From: Patescibacteria group bacterium | GTDB taxonomy: Bacteria > Patescibacteriota > Minisyncoccia > Phycocordibacterales > GWA1-40-21 | DNA length: 10,168 nt | Direction: 5' to 3' | Assembly (NCBI GenBank): GCA_018971765.1 | Contig: JAGXAA010000031.1 | Span: 1-10,168, forward strand | Shown: piece after piece, positions 1 through 5,071 of the stretch | Layout: each line of letters opens with the position of its first letter | Numbering within the stretch: the first letter of the stretch is position 1 | The notes under the pieces: model-generated | The model's input: the letters and a program-made list of their open reading frames with translations, nothing else | Databases searched by the model: none | Told to the model about the DNA's origin: nothing | Translations under genes and position numbers: made by a program

Positions 1-349
1 CAAAGACGACCACTCCTCCGTCCAAAACTTTAAGAGAGCGCTCCACTTCCACGGTAAAGTCCACATGGCCCGGCGTGTCAATGATATTGAATCTGTGTTT
101 TTTGCTCGCATCGCCTTTTTCATAAGTCGGAACCCAAAAACAAGTGATGGCGGCGGCAGTGATAGTGATGCCTCTCTCTTTTTCCTGTTCCATCCAGTCG
201 GTGGTCGCCTCGCCTTCGTGCACCTCTCCGATTTTGTGGGGCGCGCCCGTGTAATACAAAATACGCTCGGAAGTCGTCGTTTTTCCGGCGTCAATGTGGG
301 CAATAATCCCGAAATTTCTAACTTTTTCTAATGGGTAATCTCTGTTCAT
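1..349 (-). CDS. fusA: Elongation factor G, N-terminal part (runs off the left edge)
   Basis: EF-G is the cytoplasmic GTPase that drives ribosomal translocation and, with RRF, ribosome recycling. Only the first 116 codons are inside the window. The start is the ATG at 349-347, giving MNRDYPLEKVRNFGIIAHID. The G domain is clear: P-loop AHIDAGKT at residues 17-24, switch I/G2 RGITIT at 59-64, and G3 DTPGHVDF at 91-98. These are the standard EF-G spacings, with the short insert before G3 typical of bacterial EF-G. It is the last visible gene of the rpsL-rpsG-fusA series, but 133 AT-rich bases and a small membrane gene separate it from rpsG, so it probably has its own promoter. TAAAAT lies exactly six bases upstream of the ATG and I see no Shine-Dalgarno sequence. 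The identification is secure. Confidence 0.97.
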   Translation of the reverse strand, partial: MNRDYPLEKVRNFGIIAHIDAGKTTTSERILYYTGAPHKIGEVHEGEATTDWMEQEKERGITITAAAITCFWVPTYEKGDASKKHRFNIIDTPGHVDFTVEVERSLKVLDGGVVVF

Positions 350-355
350 GTTTCA

Positions 356-361
356 ATTTTA
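356..361 (-). promoter_or_regulatory. Candidate -10 box of fusA, six bases from the ATG
   Basis: On the minus strand TAAAAT (361-356) is followed by six bases and then the fusA ATG. The spacing matches that of four other genes in the window, but the upstream TG of an extended -10 is absent here. An alternative promoter is TTGTTA (452-447), 17 bases, TAAATA (429-424), which would give a leader of about 67 nt. The whole 350-482 gap is very AT-rich, so chance matches are likely. Confidence 0.35.
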
Positions 362-482
362 AATATTAAATTTAATGTTGTATTTAATAATCACAAAATT
401 ATTTTTAAAAATTTTACAAAAATTATTTACATGCTTTTTTAACCATTAACAAGGGTAAATTTAAGGAAACATCATGCTTACT

Positions 483-791
483 TCAAATCCGCCATTGTAA
501 GACAATAACACCTAAAAATAAGATTATAGCTATTATATTGATAATAAGAAAATATTTATCTTTCTTATGGCTATATATTTCTTCGCTTTTTAGTTTTATT
601 GCAAAAATAATTGACCAGATTGGGGCAATGAACATTGCCACAATCATTATTACTTCAAGAATTACGATCGGACTTGCTGGCAAAGAAATTACAGCAGCTA
701 AAGACATAAGACACGCAAACCACCATAAAGGATTTGCAATCTGCGCAAGTAATGAAATAGCGGCAATTGAAATAAATATTATTTTTCTCAT
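483..791 (-). CDS. Small multi-pass membrane protein inside the str operon
   Basis: I do not recognise this 102-aa protein. It is almost entirely hydrophobic, with likely membrane segments at about residues 3-20, 23-38, 42-68 and 80-100. A charged loop, KLKSEEIYSHKKDK, lies between the last two. Starting ATG is at 791-789 and the stop TGA at 485-483. It follows the rpsG stop by 31 bases and precedes fusA by 133 bases, so it is probably read through from the rpsL-rpsG transcript. It is richer in A+T than rpsG and rpsL, which fits late acquisition. The reading frame on the other strand across the same DNA runs into rpsG antisense sequence and looks like a shadow. The hydrophobic pattern favours this strand. 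Confidence 0.65.
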   Translation of the reverse strand: MRKIIFISIAAISLLAQIANPLWWFACLMSLAAVISLPASPIVILEVIMIVAMFIAPIWSIIFAIKLKSEEIYSHKKDKYFLIINIIAIILFLGVIVLQWRI

Positions 792-822
792 TTTTTCTAA
801 TAATCTAAAAGCTTTCTACAAC

Positions 823-1293
823 TTACCACGCGAAGTGCGCGAACGCCTTGTTGGCTTCGGCCATCTTGTGGGTGTTTTCTCTCTTCTTGACCGCTTCACC
901 TTCATTCTTGCTCGCGGCGATTATCTCGTCGGCAAGCTTGACTCTCATCGGCGCGCCTTTTTTATTTCTCGCCGCGTCAATAATCCATTTCATGGAAAGA
1001 GCCGTTTTTCTTTGAGGAGTCACTTCTATCGGGACTTGATAGTTTGCACCACCCACTCTTCTTGACTTGACTTCCAGATTGGGAACGGTGTTTTTGAGGG
1101 CGGTGTCAAAAATTTCCATCGGATTTTGCGTCTTTGTCTTCTCTTTAATCAATTCAAAAGCGTCATAGACCACTTTTCTGGCAACCGTCTTTTTGCCCCT
1201 TTCCATTATGTAATTGGTGAATTTGGCGACTTTTGTTGAATTGAAAACCGAGTCGGGTCGCAATTCTCTTTTATTTTTTATCTTTCTTCTCAT
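823..1293 (-). CDS. rpsG: 30S ribosomal protein S7
   Basis: S7 (uS7) is a primary 16S rRNA-binding protein that nucleates assembly of the 30S head and lines the E site. The 156-aa product has the family's usual length and features: N-terminal basic segment with ELRPDSVF, the helix VAKFTNYIMERGKKTVARKVVYDA (about residues 22-45), the beta-hairpin region GGANYQVPIEV (about 81-91), and the C-terminal KKRENTHKMAEANKAFAHF. The ATG is at 1293-1291 and the stop TAA at 825-823. It follows rpsL by 28 bases, the usual str operon arrangement, and is likely co-transcribed with it. No strong Shine-Dalgarno sequence is visible. The gap contains A-rich repeats of AAAAAGGCCT that begin inside the end of rpsL. 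Confidence 0.98.
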   Translation of the reverse strand: MRRKIKNKRELRPDSVFNSTKVAKFTNYIMERGKKTVARKVVYDAFELIKEKTKTQNPMEIFDTALKNTVPNLEVKSRRVGGANYQVPIEVTPQRKTALSMKWIIDAARNKKGAPMRVKLADEIIAASKNEGEAVKKRENTHKMAEANKAFAHFAW

Positions 1294-1321
1294 GGTTTTG
1301 GTTTTTCCATTTTAGCCCTTT

Positions 1322-1735
1322 TTAGGCCTTTTTAGGCCTTTTTGCGCCGTATTGGCTTCGGCCTTTCTTTCTGTTTTCCACTCCTGTGGCGTCAAGCATG
1401 CCTCTGACGATGGTATAGCGAAGACCGACATCTTTCACTTTTCCTCCGCGCAAAAGCACGACGGAATGTTCCTGAAGCGCGTGACCTATTCCCGGAATAT
1501 AGGCCGTTACTTCCATTCCGTTGGTCAATCGCACTCTGGCGATTTTTCTGATGGCGGAGTTAGGCTTTTTGGGAGTCTTTGTCGTTACTTTCACGCAAAC
1601 GCCTCTTTTAAAAGGGGATGGGAAAAATCTAGGTCTGTTCTTGATAGTGTTGAAACTGCGCATTAAAGCCACCGCTTTTATTTTGCGGTTGACTTTTTTT
1701 CTGTTTTTTCTCACCAATTGATTTATTGTCGGCAT
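1322..1735 (-). CDS. rpsL: 30S ribosomal protein S12, with a shortened decoding loop
   Basis: S12 (uS12) sits at the decoding centre and monitors codon-anticodon pairing. The 137-aa product starts MPTINQLVRKNRKK. It carries an insertion of about 13 residues (around ALMRSFNTIKNRPRFFPSPF) before KRGVC, lengthening it relative to the E. coli protein. The TTKTPKKPNSAIRKIARVRL segment, which includes the Lys linked to streptomycin sensitivity, is intact. The second decoding loop reads GGKVKDVGLRY. Most bacteria have GGRVKDLPGVRY, so the conserved proline is missing and the loop is one residue short. The methylthiolation-type Asp after VK is kept. It is the first gene of the str operon here, with a leader that contains a hairpin and U-tract. 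Confidence 0.98.
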   Translation of the reverse strand: MPTINQLVRKNRKKVNRKIKAVALMRSFNTIKNRPRFFPSPFKRGVCVKVTTKTPKKPNSAIRKIARVRLTNGMEVTAYIPGIGHALQEHSVVLLRGGKVKDVGLRYTIVRGMLDATGVENRKKGRSQYGAKRPKKA

Positions 1736-1756
1736 TATTGCGAACTATTAAGTCTT

Positions 1757-1788
1757 AAAAAAATTAACTAGCTTTTCCGGCTAGTTAA
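1757..1788 (-). terminator. Hairpin plus U-tract between the site-2 protease gene and rpsL
   Basis: Read on the minus strand, a perfect 9-bp stem TTAACTAGC / GCTAGTTAA (1788-1780 and 1772-1764) with loop CGGAAAA is followed by seven Ts (1763-1757). This is a standard intrinsic terminator for the site-2 protease gene. If the promoter proposed at 1810-1838 is real, the same structure lies in the rpsL leader and could act as an attenuator. Confidence 0.8.
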
Positions 1789-1809
1789 GCTCTCAAGCTG
1801 ATAACAAAC

Positions 1810-1838
1810 ACATTACTACGCGGCTCAAAAAAATGCAA
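1810..1838 (-). promoter_or_regulatory. Candidate promoter of the rpsL operon
   Basis: Minus strand: TTGCAT (1838-1833), 17 bases, TAATGT (1815-1810), immediately after the site-2 protease stop codon (1847-1845). Transcription would start near 1803 and give a leader of about 67 nt that includes the 1757-1788 hairpin. No better promoter is visible between the hairpin and the rpsL ATG. Confidence 0.4.
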
Positions 1839-1844
1839 GCGAAT

Positions 1845-2459
1845 TCACCCCGTCAAAAGTGACGCGAGATAAAGAACGTATTTTGTCACAAACGGCCAGA
1901 GGAAGATTATGAAAATGAGCACGAAAATGAAGCCAAATCGCTGAAGCGTTATTTTGATATTGGCGTATCGTTCGGAAAGCGCTGAGAAAAGCAGGTGCGA
2001 TCCGTCAAGCGGGGGGATCGGTATGAGATTGAATATGGCGAGGATAAGATTAATCAAAACCACATAACCGGCGATATGGACAAAAGACGGACTCAAAATT
2101 CCCAAACTATCGCCGAATCTTATAAGCAAGCCGAAAATAATAGCCAATGAAATGTTGGAAAGGGGGCCCGCCAAAGCGACAATCGGTTCCGCCCATTTTC
2201 TGTTTCTAAAATTATACGGATTGATCGGAACGGGCTTTGCCCAGCCGAATACGAAACCGGATTTCGAGATTATGAGTAGCAGAGGAATAATCACGGAGCC
2301 AGTCAAATCCAGGTGCTTGAGCGGGTTCAAAGTAAGCCTTCCTTGATAACGAGCGGTCTCGTCGCCGAAATATAAAGCCGCGCAACCGTGCGACACTTCG
2401 TGGATGACCACTGACATTATCAATATCATTATTGAAAATACGATTTCCGTTTCTTGCAT
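1845..2459 (-). CDS. Site-2 protease family (M50) intramembrane metalloprotease
   Basis: This is a short, PDZ-less zinc protease of the S2P/M50 family, 204 aa, that would act in the plane of the cytoplasmic membrane. The zinc ligands are all present: HEVSH at residues 20-24 within the first membrane helix (His20, Glu21, His24), and Asp152 in NLIPIPPLDG (144-153). The GPLSN motif (98-102) seen in this subfamily lies between them. Further hydrophobic segments run at about 54-65, 92-113, 128-146 and 172-200. The length and the motif order match the YwhC-like group. Its substrates cannot be told from the sequence. ATG is at 2459-2457, without a Shine-Dalgarno sequence. An extended -10 (TGTTAGCAT) lies 12 bases upstream, on the strand opposite the rpmB promoter candidate. 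Confidence 0.92.
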   Translation of the reverse strand: MQETEIVFSIMILIMSVVIHEVSHGCAALYFGDETARYQGRLTLNPLKHLDLTGSVIIPLLLIISKSGFVFGWAKPVPINPYNFRNRKWAEPIVALAGPLSNISLAIIFGLLIRFGDSLGILSPSFVHIAGYVVLINLILAIFNLIPIPPLDGSHLLFSALSERYANIKITLQRFGFIFVLIFIIFLWPFVTKYVLYLASLLTG

Positions 2460-2481
2460 ATTGTAAAACTTATGCTAACAT
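2454..2481. promoter_or_regulatory. Overlapping divergent promoters for rpmB and the site-2 protease gene
   Basis: The 10-mer ATGCTAACAT (2472-2481) reads as an extended -10 on both strands: TG-C-TAACAT on plus (2473-2481) and TG-T-TAGCAT on minus (2480-2472). On plus, TTGCAT (2454-2459) lies 16 bases upstream as a possible -35. The plus start would be near 2488, giving rpmB a leader of about 120 nt. The minus start would give the protease mRNA only a few leader bases. RNA polymerase could not occupy both at once. Confidence 0.5.
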
Positions 2482-2500
2482 ATCTTGGTCAAACTGAGAA

Positions 2501-2600
2501 AGGTTATAGTTTCTAGGTGTTAGGTTTTAGGAAAGATAAAAATTTAGAAATTAATTTTCCTATCTTAAACCTAAAACCTATAACCTAGCCCCTAAAACCT
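2501..2600. repeat. 100-bp imperfect inverted repeat in the rpmB leader
   Basis: Left arm 2501-2544 and the reverse complement of the right arm 2553-2600 align almost end to end, with two small gaps (3 and 2 bases) and about six mismatches, around an 8-base loop (2545-2552). Each arm is built from AGGTTnTAG-like units. The element fills nearly the whole space between the promoter candidate and the rpmB ATG at 2611. A related single copy lies at 3489-3519. It resembles a short non-autonomous palindromic repeat. It could also fold in the rpmB mRNA leader. Confidence 0.8.
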
Positions 2601-2610
2601 AATTAAATCT

Positions 2611-2853
2611 ATGGCAAAAATCTGTCCAATAACTAAAAAAAGTTCTCTCGTCGGTGGCGGTTACAGCAACCGCACCCGCGCCACGCAGTTCAATCCTACC
2701 GGAAAAGTCAGGAAGTATGCCAATTTGCAGAAAAAAAGAATTTTTGTTCCTGAACTGAACAAATTCGTCATCCTCACTCTTTCCACCAAAGCGATAAAAA
2801 CCATTCAAAAAAACGGCGCTTACGCCACGCTCAAGAAAGCGGGACTTGTTTAA
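2611..2853 (+). CDS. rpmB: 50S ribosomal protein L28
   Basis: L28 (bL28) is a small structural protein of the large subunit. The 80-aa product starts MAKICPITKKSSLVGGGYSN, with the family's N-terminal zinc-ribbon-like region. It keeps only one cysteine (Cys5), so it is a zinc-free form. The segment RATQFNPTGKVRKYANLQKKRIFVPELNKFVILTLSTKAIKTIQKNG matches the L28 core of a basic strand followed by the LSTKAIKTI helix. Length is typical. The ATG follows directly on the long inverted repeat and has no Shine-Dalgarno sequence. It stands alone, convergent with the PemK/MazF-like gene. A weak 7-bp hairpin (2855-2878) and the strong one at 3010-3050 lie downstream. Confidence 0.95.
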   Translation: MAKICPITKKSSLVGGGYSNRTRATQFNPTGKVRKYANLQKKRIFVPELNKFVILTLSTKAIKTIQKNGAYATLKKAGLV

Positions 2854-2927
2854 AAACAGCTTTTAGCTTGTAGCTGTTGGCTTATTAGGAAAGAGGAAGT
2901 AATTGCATTCACGGAATCAAATTTACC

Positions 2928-2956
2928 TTGACTTAAATAAGGCGATTATATACAGT
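2928..2956 (+). promoter_or_regulatory. Promoter-like element downstream of rpmB
   Basis: TTGACT (2928-2933), 17 bases, TACAGT (2951-2956). No open reading frame of convincing quality follows on this strand, but two hairpins do (2984-2999 and 3010-3050). Transcription would begin near 2963. Confidence 0.4.
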
Positions 2957-2962
2957 GTAAGC

Positions 2963-3054
2963 ACAAATGGCCTTAGGGCTCGGTTCGCCTCACGGCGAAT
3001 CAGACAAGTTCAAAGACGCAATCAAAGCATAGCTTTGATTGCGTCTTTGATTTT
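2963..3054 (+). ncRNA. Possible small RNA antisense to the toxin 3' end
   Basis: From a promoter-like element at 2928-2956, a transcript of about 90 nt would contain a 6-bp hairpin TTCGCC-TCAC-GGCGAA (2984-2999). It would end in a 19-bp perfect stem (3010-3050) followed by ATTTTA. The last part, from 3022, is antisense to the final codons and stop of the MazF-like gene. The same bases could simply be a shared terminator between two convergent genes, so the RNA is only a hypothesis. Confidence 0.25.
3010..3054. terminator. 19-bp perfect hairpin between convergent rpmB and the mazF-like gene
   Basis: Arms 3010-3028 and 3032-3050 are perfect reverse complements, with a 3-base loop ATA. On plus the stem is followed by TTTT (3051-3054), a weak U-tract suiting termination of rightward transcripts. 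On minus there is no U-tract. The right arm lies inside the last codons of the mazF-like gene and its stop (3024-3022) falls in the left arm, so the gene's end is part of the hairpin. Confidence 0.7.
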
Positions 3055-3420
3055 AGCGAATGAATCTTCGTCAGCTACTCTGAGTTTGTCTATTAATCGT
3101 TTTGTATCAATGGGACGGACTTGAGATATAATCGCCATACGCGGAATAGTATTATTCGTAATTGAACAGTCCACATAATATTTATTACCCTTTTTAATTT
3201 TTGTCGTCAGTGGAACAACAAGCACTAGATATTTGTTGTATTTTTTCAGTATCAAAACTGGTCTACGAAATTCTTCGCCCTTGCCGTCCTGTTCAAATCC
3301 AATGTTTACTCCTAGAGCGGTCCACCACACTTCTTTTTCACGAAAAAAGATCTTGTTCACATCATCTCTTTCATTCAAAATTTTCTTTTTCTTGTGCCAT
3401 TCTCCGTAATCTTTTTGCAT
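3022..3420 (-). CDS. PemK/MazF-family toxin without a visible antitoxin gene
   Basis: MazF/PemK toxins are ribosome-independent endoribonucleases that cleave mRNA at short motifs. This 132-aa protein has the SH3-like barrel signature. EVWWTALGVNIGFEQDGKGEEFRRPVLILKK (about residues 30-60) holds the usual 'G.N.G.EQ....RPVLI' core. LVLVVPLTTKIKKG corresponds to the next strands, and IISQVRPIDTKRLIDKLRVAD (about 97-117) to the 'SQ.R.ID..RL' segment. An N-terminal extension rich in basic residues (YGEWHKKKKILNERDDVNKIF) precedes the barrel. No MazE/PemI-like antitoxin is adjacent on either side, so it is an orphan or is controlled in another way. The start ATG at 3420-3418 has TGTTAAAAT six bases upstream and no ribosome binding site. 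Family assignment is confident. Nuclease activity is not shown. Confidence 0.88.
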   Translation of the reverse strand: MQKDYGEWHKKKKILNERDDVNKIFFREKEVWWTALGVNIGFEQDGKGEEFRRPVLILKKYNKYLVLVVPLTTKIKKGNKYYVDCSITNNTIPRMAIISQVRPIDTKRLIDKLRVADEDSFAKIKDAIKAML

Positions 3421-3426
3421 AAATTT

Positions 3427-3435
3427 ATTTTAACA
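3427..3435 (-). promoter_or_regulatory. Extended -10 of the mazF-like gene, leaderless spacing
   Basis: Minus strand TG-T-TAAAAT (3435-3427), then six bases, then the ATG at 3420-3418. A transcript would begin at or beside the start codon. No clear -35 is seen. Confidence 0.6.
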
Positions 3436-3488
3436 TACCGCAATGAAAATATATTGAGTTACCCCTTGATTTTCAATTCCCATTCTCT

Positions 3489-3519
3489 CCTGTAACCTAC
3501 CACCTAAATCCTACAACCT
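3489..3519 (-). repeat. Solitary copy of the AGGT-rich repeat, overlapping the MBL gene stop
   Basis: Read on minus, these 31 bases match the left arm of the 2501-2600 element (2501-2531) at about 24 of 31 positions without gaps. It is made of AGGTT-nnn-AGG type units. The stop codon of the MBL hydrolase gene (3513-3511) lies inside it, so the repeat supplies the last codons (RL-stop) of that protein. Confidence 0.6.
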
Positions 3520-4362
3520 AATATTCTCCCCATCCGAGCTAAACGAAATAGTCCCCAACTCGTAAGTTTTTAAAATTCTTGACTTAATTTTTTCCAAAAT
3601 ATCCAAGACTTCTTTATGCGGATGACCGTATTTGTTGTTTTTGCCGGCGGAGATGACAGCGTATTCCGGAGAGACGAGATTGGCGAAAGATTCAGAGGTG
3701 GATGTGCGAGAGCCGTGATGTCCGGCTTTCAGGACATCGCTTTGCAGATTTTTGCCGTCAATCATAGACAGATATTTTTCTATCGCTATCGGCGAATCGC
3801 CGGTGAGAAGAAAGGAATTGTTTCCATAGACAAGCTTCGCCACGATTGAAGCGGTGTTGGTTTCCCAGCCATCGGTATTTCGGTCGGGAAATAAGATATT
3901 GAGGTGCGCGCCATCTCCGAGATTGAGCGACATTCCCCTTCTCGCTAAAATTCTCGGCAGTTTTTTCTCCGCTATAATTTTCTCCAATTCTTGATACGCG
4001 CCAGTGTCTGAAGAAACGCCCGGTTCCATCACAAAGTCAATACGGTAATTTTTCAATACATCAACCAATCCGCCAATATGGTCTTTATCCGGATGAGTCG
4101 CGATCACGGCGTCAATCGTTCGGTCATAAAACGGCATAATTTCGGCGAGTTTTTTCAAAACTATTTTATTCGGTCCGCCGTCAATCAAGACTTGATTTCC
4201 ACTCGGCGCTTCTATGAAAATCGCGTCGCCCTGCTCAATGTCCAAAAATGAAACTCTGAGAACCCCTTGCCTGTCTTCCGTGAAGACGGTACGCCAGATG
4301 AAAATATTAACCAGTAAAAATCCTAGCAAAAAATATAGTTTGGGTTTGTTGTTCTTTTTCAT
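3511..4362 (-). CDS. ComEC-type metallo-beta-lactamase-fold hydrolase, membrane anchored
   Basis: This 283-aa protein corresponds to the C-terminal MBL domain of ComEC/Rec2, here as a separate gene. That domain is thought to degrade the non-transported DNA strand during uptake. A basic N-terminus and one hydrophobic helix (about residues 9-27) anchor it, with the MBL domain outside. Motifs are DIEQGDAIFIEAPSGNQVLIDGG (41-63), the metal motif THPDKDHIGG (89-98; ComEC-style HPDxDH), then LLTGD, LKAGHHGS and VISAGKNNKYGHPH near the C-terminus. I place the start at the ATG at 4362-4360. The frame remains open upstream to a TTG at 4404, but that would put extra polar residues before the anchor. 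Its partner channel gene (7378-8883) is 3 kb away. The 3' end overlaps a repeat. It is divergent from the SOD gene. Confidence 0.9.
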   Translation of the reverse strand: MKKNNKPKLYFLLGFLLVNIFIWRTVFTEDRQGVLRVSFLDIEQGDAIFIEAPSGNQVLIDGGPNKIVLKKLAEIMPFYDRTIDAVIATHPDKDHIGGLVDVLKNYRIDFVMEPGVSSDTGAYQELEKIIAEKKLPRILARRGMSLNLGDGAHLNILFPDRNTDGWETNTASIVAKLVYGNNSFLLTGDSPIAIEKYLSMIDGKNLQSDVLKAGHHGSRTSTSESFANLVSPEYAVISAGKNNKYGHPHKEVLDILEKIKSRILKTYELGTISFSSDGENIRL

Positions 4363-4371
4363 ATCTGGAAG

Positions 4372-4401
4372 TTGTGATTTTGTGATATTATCCCCTATTA
4401 T
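4372..4401 (+). promoter_or_regulatory. Candidate promoter of the superoxide dismutase gene
   Basis: TTGTGA (4372-4377), 18 bases, TATTAT (4396-4401), 20 bases before the ATG at 4422. On the other strand GATAAT (4392-4387) could serve the MBL gene. The two divergent promoters would share the 59-base gap. Confidence 0.4.
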
Positions 4402-4421
4402 CAATAGTCTAACAGAAAACT

Positions 4422-5015
4422 ATGAAAAAATTTGAAGAAATAAAATTTAAAATTCCGGAGCTTAAAGGAATATCGGCGAAAAATGTTGAGGAGCATCTCA
4501 AACTCTACGCCGGCTATGTTAAAAATTCTAATTTGATTCTTGAAAAAATTGATGAGTTATCCAAAGACGCGGAAAAGAACGATTATCTTTTGGCGGAACT
4601 TCAAAGACGGTTCGGTTTTGAATTCTGCGGAATGAGGAATCACGAATATTATTTCCGCTCTTTGGAAGGTGGGGCGAAATTTTTGGATGACAAAAGCGCG
4701 CTTAAAAAATCCATCTCCGAAACTTGGGGCAGTTTTGACAACTGGCTTACCCGATTCAAGTCTATCGCCCTAACTCGCGGCATCGGCTGGGCAGTTTTAT
4801 TCTACGACCCGCAGACAAAAAGTCTCTTAAATACATGGGTTGACGAGCACCATATCGGCAATCTCTCAGGGCTTTCTTTCATAATGGGAATTGATATGTG
4901 GGAGCATGCTTTTATGATTGACTATCTCCCCTCTCAAAAGAAAGACTATGTCTCGGCATTTTTTGACAACATAAATTGGACCGTGGCGGAGGAGAATTTC
5001 AAAAGATCTATCTAA
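4422..5015 (+). CDS. Superoxide dismutase, Fe/Mn family
   Basis: The enzyme disproportionates superoxide to oxygen and hydrogen peroxide in the cytoplasm. The 197-aa length is normal. The four metal ligands can be placed: His25 (VEEHLKLYAGY), His74 (MRNHEYYF), Asp158 and His162 (GIDMWEHAFMIDY). The alpha-hairpin N-terminal domain and the alpha/beta C-terminal domain are both recognisable, including RGIGWAVLFYDP (119-130) and DNINWTVAEENF at the end. Two points differ from the E. coli enzymes. The first ligand is followed by LKLYAGY, one residue shorter, with Tyr in place of the second-shell His. The outer-sphere Gln region reads VDEHHIGNL, with His143 or His144 near that site. I cannot tell Fe from Mn. 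It stands alone between divergent and accessory genes. Confidence 0.9.
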   Translation: MKKFEEIKFKIPELKGISAKNVEEHLKLYAGYVKNSNLILEKIDELSKDAEKNDYLLAELQRRFGFEFCGMRNHEYYFRSLEGGAKFLDDKSALKKSISETWGSFDNWLTRFKSIALTRGIGWAVLFYDPQTKSLLNTWVDEHHIGNLSGLSFIMGIDMWEHAFMIDYLPSQKKDYVSAFFDNINWTVAEENFKRSI

Positions 5016-5022
5016 TTTAGTT

Positions 5023-5050
5023 TTGAAAAAGACCGCTTGAGTGTTAGACT
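5023..5050 (+). promoter_or_regulatory. Promoter of the first small membrane protein gene
   Basis: TTGAAA (5023-5028), 16 bases, TAGACT (5045-5050) preceded by TG (extended -10 TG-T-TAGACT). Unlike the leaderless-type genes, the leader is about 15 nt and has GGTGA seven bases before the ATG. Confidence 0.5.
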
Positions 5051-5071
5051 TAAACAAATTGGTGAAAATTT

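Noticed and set aside
538..1065. Long plus-strand reading frame of 175 codons across the small membrane gene and the end of rpsG
   Set aside because: It is antisense to rpsG over half its length and to a clearly hydrophobic frame over the rest. The product has no family character.
1317..1346. Tandem repeat of AGGCCTTTTT at the end of rpsL
   Set aside because: Only about two and a half units. It is explained by the Lys/Ala/Pro codons of the S12 C-terminus running into the A-rich gap.
2970..3006. Possible tRNA T-arm around GGTTCGCCTC
   Set aside because: GGTTCG is reminiscent of a T-loop, but the local hairpin is TTCGCC-TCAC-GGCGAA, and no acceptor, D or anticodon stems can be placed.
2903..3124. 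Plus-strand 73-codon frame starting with TTG after rpmB
   Set aside because: It begins at a TTG, runs through the 19-bp hairpin and into the antisense of the toxin gene. Composition is that of a shadow frame.
4363..4404. TTG start at 4404 for the MBL hydrolase
   Set aside because: It would add 14 polar residues before the membrane anchor and would overlap the divergent promoter region. The ATG at 4362 gives a normal anchor.
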